From assembly GCA_946614075.1 (NCBI GenBank), contig CAMOGO010000040.1, positions 1 through 8,468 of the forward strand: a stretch of 8,468 nt of DNA, written 5' to 3'. The first letter of the stretch is position 1. Each line of letters starts with the position of its first letter. Origin of the DNA: an uncultured Lachnospiraceae bacterium. GTDB lineage: Bacteria; Bacillota_A; Clostridia; Lachnospirales; Lachnospiraceae. Of this stretch, positions 5,640 through 8,468 are shown in pieces. Under the pieces are notes generated by a model. The model ran no database searches. It worked only from the letters and a program-made list of their open reading frames with translations, and had not been told where the DNA came from. The position numbers and the translations under genes are program-made.

Positions 5640-6989
5640 ATGCCGGCAGAAGAGGAAGTAATCAAACGAATACAGCCACACAGTGTGGAGGCCGAGCAGT
5701 CGGTCATCGGATCGATGCTGCTCGACAAGGATGCCGTGACGGTCGCTGCCGAGATGATAAGCGGCGCGGATTTTTACCAGTACCAGTACGGTGTCATGTT
5801 TGACGCGATCGTTGAGCTTTACAACGAGGGAAAGCCGGTTGACCTTGTGACAGTGCAGGACCGCCTTCGCGAGAAGGACGTTCCTCCGGAGGTCTGCCAG
5901 GTTGAGTATATCCGGGACCTGTTGATGTCTGTCCCGACCTCTGCCAACATCCGTCACTACGCGGAGATCGTCCGCGACAAGGCGGTCATGCGCCGCCTGA
6001 TCAAGATCAACGATGAGATCAGCCGCGACTGCTTTCTCGGGAAGGAGCCTCTGGACGAGATCCTGGAGAAAACGGAGAAGTCGGTCTTTGACCTGATCAA
6101 AAACGGAACCGGCTCCGACTATGTCCCGGTTGACAAGATCACCATCGATGTCCTCGAGAAAATCGAGGAGGCCTATCGGAACAAATCCATGGTAACAGGC
6201 CTGGCAACCGGCTTTACGGATCTCGACTACAAGACCAGCGGTCTGCAGAAATCCGATTTTATCCTGATTGCAGCCCGTCCTTCCATGGGAAAGACGGCGC
6301 TGGTTTTGAATATCGCCCAGTACGTAGCGGTAAGGAAAAAGAAAAAGGTGGCTCTGTTCTCTTTGGAAATGTCCAAGGAGCAGCTCATCAACCGTATGCT
6401 GGCCATGGAATCCGGGATCGACGCGCAGAAGCTGCGTACCGGAAATCTGTTGGACAGTGACTGGGACAAGCTGGTGGAGAGCGTCGGCGCGATCGGAGAC
6501 TCCGGTCTGATGATCGATGACACGCCGGGCATCAGCATCTCCGAGATGCGGTCGAAGTGCCGGAAATTTGCCCTGGAAGCGGGCGGCCTGGATCTGATCA
6601 TCGTCGATTACCTCCAGCTGATGAGCTCCGGACGTAAAAATTCCGACAACCGCCAGCAGGAGATTTCCGATATCTCACGTGCGCTGAAGCAGCTGGCCCG
6701 TGAGATGAAGGCTCCGGTCATTTCGCTGTCGCAGCTGTCCCGTGCCGTGGAGAGCCGTAACGACAAAAGACCGATGCTTTCGGACCTGCGTGAGTCCGGT
6801 GCCATCGAGCAGGATGCCGACGTCGTCATGTTCATTTACCGTGACGATTACTACAACAAGGATTCCGAGAAAAAGGGCATCGCGGAGATCATCATCGCGA
6901 AGCAGCGTAATGGCCCGGTCGGCACCATCAATCTGGTGTGGATGCCGGAGACGACAAGGTTTGTCAACGCGGAGCGTGAGCGGCAGTAA
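5640..6989 (+). CDS. dnaB: Replicative DNA helicase DnaB (DnaC in Bacillus naming)
   Basis: DnaB is the hexameric 5'-3' helicase that unwinds DNA ahead of the replisome and binds primase. The 449-residue product has the N-terminal helical domain (about residues 12-115, beginning PHSVEAEQSVIGSMLLD), a linker, and the RecA-like motor from about 180. Visible motifs are Walker A ARPSMGKT (Lys218), Walker B LDLIIVDYLQLM (Asp323), SQLSRAVESR, LRESGAIEQDADVV, and KQRNGPVG, whose Arg423 is in the place of the arginine finger. No intein or insertion interrupts it. The ribosome binding site is weak (GGAAG at 5631-5635), 20 bp after the rplI stop, which suggests translation as part of the operon. Confidence 0.97.
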   Translation: MPAEEEVIKRIQPHSVEAEQSVIGSMLLDKDAVTVAAEMISGADFYQYQYGVMFDAIVELYNEGKPVDLVTVQDRLREKDVPPEVCQVEYIRDLLMSVPTSANIRHYAEIVRDKAVMRRLIKINDEISRDCFLGKEPLDEILEKTEKSVFDLIKNGTGSDYVPVDKITIDVLEKIEEAYRNKSMVTGLATGFTDLDYKTSGLQKSDFILIAARPSMGKTALVLNIAQYVAVRKKKKVALFSLEMSKEQLINRMLAMESGIDAQKLRTGNLLDSDWDKLVESVGAIGDSGLMIDDTPGISISEMRSKCRKFALEAGGLDLIIVDYLQLMSSGRKNSDNRQQEISDISRALKQLAREMKAPVISLSQLSRAVESRNDKRPMLSDLRESGAIEQDADVVMFIYRDDYYNKDSEKKGIAEIIIAKQRNGPVGTINLVWMPETTRFVNAERERQ

Positions 6990-7084
6990 GGTGTCTGCCT
7001 TTCACCCCTGGCGGTGAAAAACGGCGATCGGCCAAAGCTTTGCGTCTGCACATCAAAGCTTTAAGGAGACAATAGGAGATATCT
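6990..7084 (+). promoter_or_regulatory. Spacer with a hairpin and twin AAAGCTTT boxes
   Basis: TTTCACC (7000-7006) pairs with GGTGAAA (7013-7019) to form a seven-base stem just after dnaB. Only A residues and no T run follow, so it is a weak terminator candidate. The self-complementary octamer AAAGCTTT occurs at 7034-7041 and again at 7055-7062, 21 bp apart (two helical turns). The boxes could pair with each other in RNA or form a paired operator. The second ends about ten bases before the ribosome binding site of the next gene. I find no clear -35/-10 pair here. Confidence 0.4.
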
Positions 7085-7741
7085 ATGGGAAAACAGATCT
7101 GGCGTGCCGGAAACATGCTTTATCCGGTTCCGGCCGTAATGGTCAGCACGGCGGATGCCTCCGGCAAGCCGAATATCCTGACCGTAGCCTGGACCGGGAC
7201 CATCTGCTCGGATCCGGCGATGGTCTACATTTCCGTGAGGCCGGAGCGCTTTTCCAACCCGATCCTGAAGGAGACCAGAGAATTTGTCATCAACCTGACG
7301 ACAAAGAAACTGGCGAAGGCTGCCGATTTCTGCGGCGTACGCTCTGGGCGGGATACCGATAAATTCGAAGAGATGCACCTGACGCCCCTTCCGGGCACGA
7401 AGGTGGCGGCACCCGGCATCGCCGAGTCCCCGGTCAATATCGAGTGCCGGGTGACGCAGGTGATCCCGCTGGGATCGCATGACATGTTCCTGGCGACGGT
7501 GGAGGCCGTGCAGGTTTCAGAGGAGTTTCTGGACGAAAAGGGCAGGCTGGACCTGGAAAGGGCCGGACTGATCGCGTATTCGCATGGGGAGTACCGTGAG
7601 CTTGGCGGGCTTCTGGGGACATTCGGATACAGCGTGAGGAAGAAGCCTCCCGTTCCCGGAAAAAAGACCAGAAAGCCTAAGAAGCCGGACGGATCCGAAT
7701 ACGGCATCAAAGAGGTCCGGCGCAGAACTATTCTGAAGTAA
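7085..7741 (+). CDS. Flavin reductase family protein (flavoredoxin-like, FMN-binding)
   Basis: Members of this family bind FMN in a split-barrel fold and act as flavin reductases or electron carriers; the substrate here is unknown. The 218-residue protein begins MGKQIWRAGNMLYPVPAVMVST and carries PNILTVAWTGTICSDPAMVYISVRPERFSNPIL (29-61), which is the flavin-binding region of the family. It continues with EFVINL, then SPVNIECRV and HDMFLATVEAVQV. The family's usual end is around LLGTFGYSVRKK (residue 187). Beyond it lies a basic, proline-containing tail (185-218) with 14 Lys or Arg in 34 residues. AGGAGA at 7074-7079 supports the start. It has its own spacer after dnaB and may be separately expressed. 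Confidence 0.88.
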   Translation: MGKQIWRAGNMLYPVPAVMVSTADASGKPNILTVAWTGTICSDPAMVYISVRPERFSNPILKETREFVINLTTKKLAKAADFCGVRSGRDTDKFEEMHLTPLPGTKVAAPGIAESPVNIECRVTQVIPLGSHDMFLATVEAVQVSEEFLDEKGRLDLERAGLIAYSHGEYRELGGLLGTFGYSVRKKPPVPGKKTRKPKKPDGSEYGIKEVRRRTILK

Positions 7742-7814
7742 AGGGGAGGAGCTTCCCTTTGCGATAGAGCAACGAGAAGATAGATGTTTGCAAAGTTGAA
7801 TTGGAGGTGGGGAA

Positions 7815-8468
7815 ATGATTCACAGAAGGAAACAGACTGGAAAACGTCTGGCAGCGGCTATCCTGGTGATGGCCATGGCAGTCGGCGTATTCTTTGGCGG
7901 TTTCCCCGCAGGACAGGCGCAGGCCGCGCCGGAATCCGGGGGATCCACGACCGTGACGAAGGATATCACCGGGTATATCCTGCCGGACAGTGACAAAAAG
8001 GAGTACAAAATCGAAGAGCTCATGAGCCTGACAAGCCAGCAGCTGCGCCTTGCACGCAATGAGATCTATGCCCGTCATGGAAGGCTTTTCGCCAACAAAG
8101 AGGTACAGGCCTACTTTGACCGCTGCACCTGGTACGTCGGCGTGATTCCGGCGGATGCGTTTGATGCGAATACTCTTTCTGTCATCGAGACGAGAAACAT
8201 CGAGACGATCAAAAAGGCAGAGCTTCTGAAGGAGACTGCGACCACGACCCCTGTCACAGACTACATCCTGCCGGATAGCTCGACGAAGGAGCTCACCGAG
8301 GCAGACCTGGCCGGCCTGACAGCCGAGCAGCTGCGGATTGCCCGCAACGAGATTTACGCCCGCCATGGACGGAAATTCGCGGACAAAGACCTGCAGGCTT
8401 ACTTTGATGCTCTGAGCTGGTACAGCGGCACGATCGCACCGGAAAGCTTTGACCCGAGCGTCCTGAGC
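7815..8468 (+). CDS. Secreted protein with tandem YARHG domains (3' end cut by the window)
   Basis: The frame stays open from ATG 7815 to the window edge, giving 218 residues without a stop, so the gene is incomplete at its 3' end. GGAGG at 7803-7807 is seven bases before the start. A basic N-terminus (MIHRRKQTGKR), a hydrophobic core (about 12-30) and AQA before Ala38 form a convincing signal peptide. Two YARHG domains follow: the signature NEIYARHGR lies around residues 82-90 and again at 178-186. Each is preceded by a YILPDS segment (54 and 150), and each is followed by AYFD and WY. The repeat period is 96 residues. YARHG domains are extracellular and of unknown function. More copies may follow beyond the edge. 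Confidence 0.85.
   Translation, partial: MIHRRKQTGKRLAAAILVMAMAVGVFFGGFPAGQAQAAPESGGSTTVTKDITGYILPDSDKKEYKIEELMSLTSQQLRLARNEIYARHGRLFANKEVQAYFDRCTWYVGVIPADAFDANTLSVIETRNIETIKKAELLKETATTTPVTDYILPDSSTKELTEADLAGLTAEQLRIARNEIYARHGRKFADKDLQAYFDALSWYSGTIAPESFDPSVLS

Noticed and set aside
7728..8366. 212-codon minus-strand frame at the right end
   Set aside because: It is antisense to the YARHG protein, whose signal peptide, ribosome binding site and duplicated domains are convincing.

Overview
The window looks like a fairly GC-rich Firmicute chromosome, most likely class Clostridia and possibly Lachnospiraceae. The assignment rests on gene order (rpsF-ssb-rpsR, then gdpP-rplI-dnaB), strong GGAGG-type ribosome binding sites, a Cys-containing ribosomal protein S18, and a Lit-type lipoprotein transacylase. 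It is an inference from gene content; no rRNA or other species marker is present.

Layout. Bases 1-803 hold no credible gene. They are a mosaic of large inverted and direct repeats, followed by an 11-bp tandem repeat with phased A-tracts that runs up to the rpsF promoter (804-832). Bases 839-2041 carry the S6-SSB-S18 operon, closed by a strong terminator at 2099-2126. A REP-like palindrome (2131-2164) then abuts the stop codon of a convergent, minus-strand lit-like gene (2164-2847). That gene and the next operon diverge from a 220-bp spacer with a recognisable promoter for each direction. On the plus strand follow gdpP (c-di-AMP phosphodiesterase), rplI (L9) and dnaB (replicative helicase), closely packed and probably co-transcribed. 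After a 95-bp spacer with a hairpin and twin AAAGCTTT boxes comes a flavin-reductase-family protein with a basic tail. The window ends inside a secreted protein with at least two tandem YARHG domains; this gene has no stop codon before the edge.

How the genes relate. The first operon joins two 30S proteins that bind the ribosome as a pair (S6 and S18) with the replication and repair protein SSB. The second joins second-messenger breakdown (GdpP), 50S protein L9 and the replicative helicase, a widespread Firmicute arrangement. The lit-like gene sits in the opposite orientation between these two units and looks like a lineage-specific insertion in an otherwise conserved neighbourhood. The last two genes concern redox chemistry and the cell envelope and are not obviously linked to the core genes.

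I do not see a clear new multi-gene system. The least explained material is the structured repeat mosaic at 1-786. Next come the REP-like palindrome at the lit stop codon and the lit-like gene's position.
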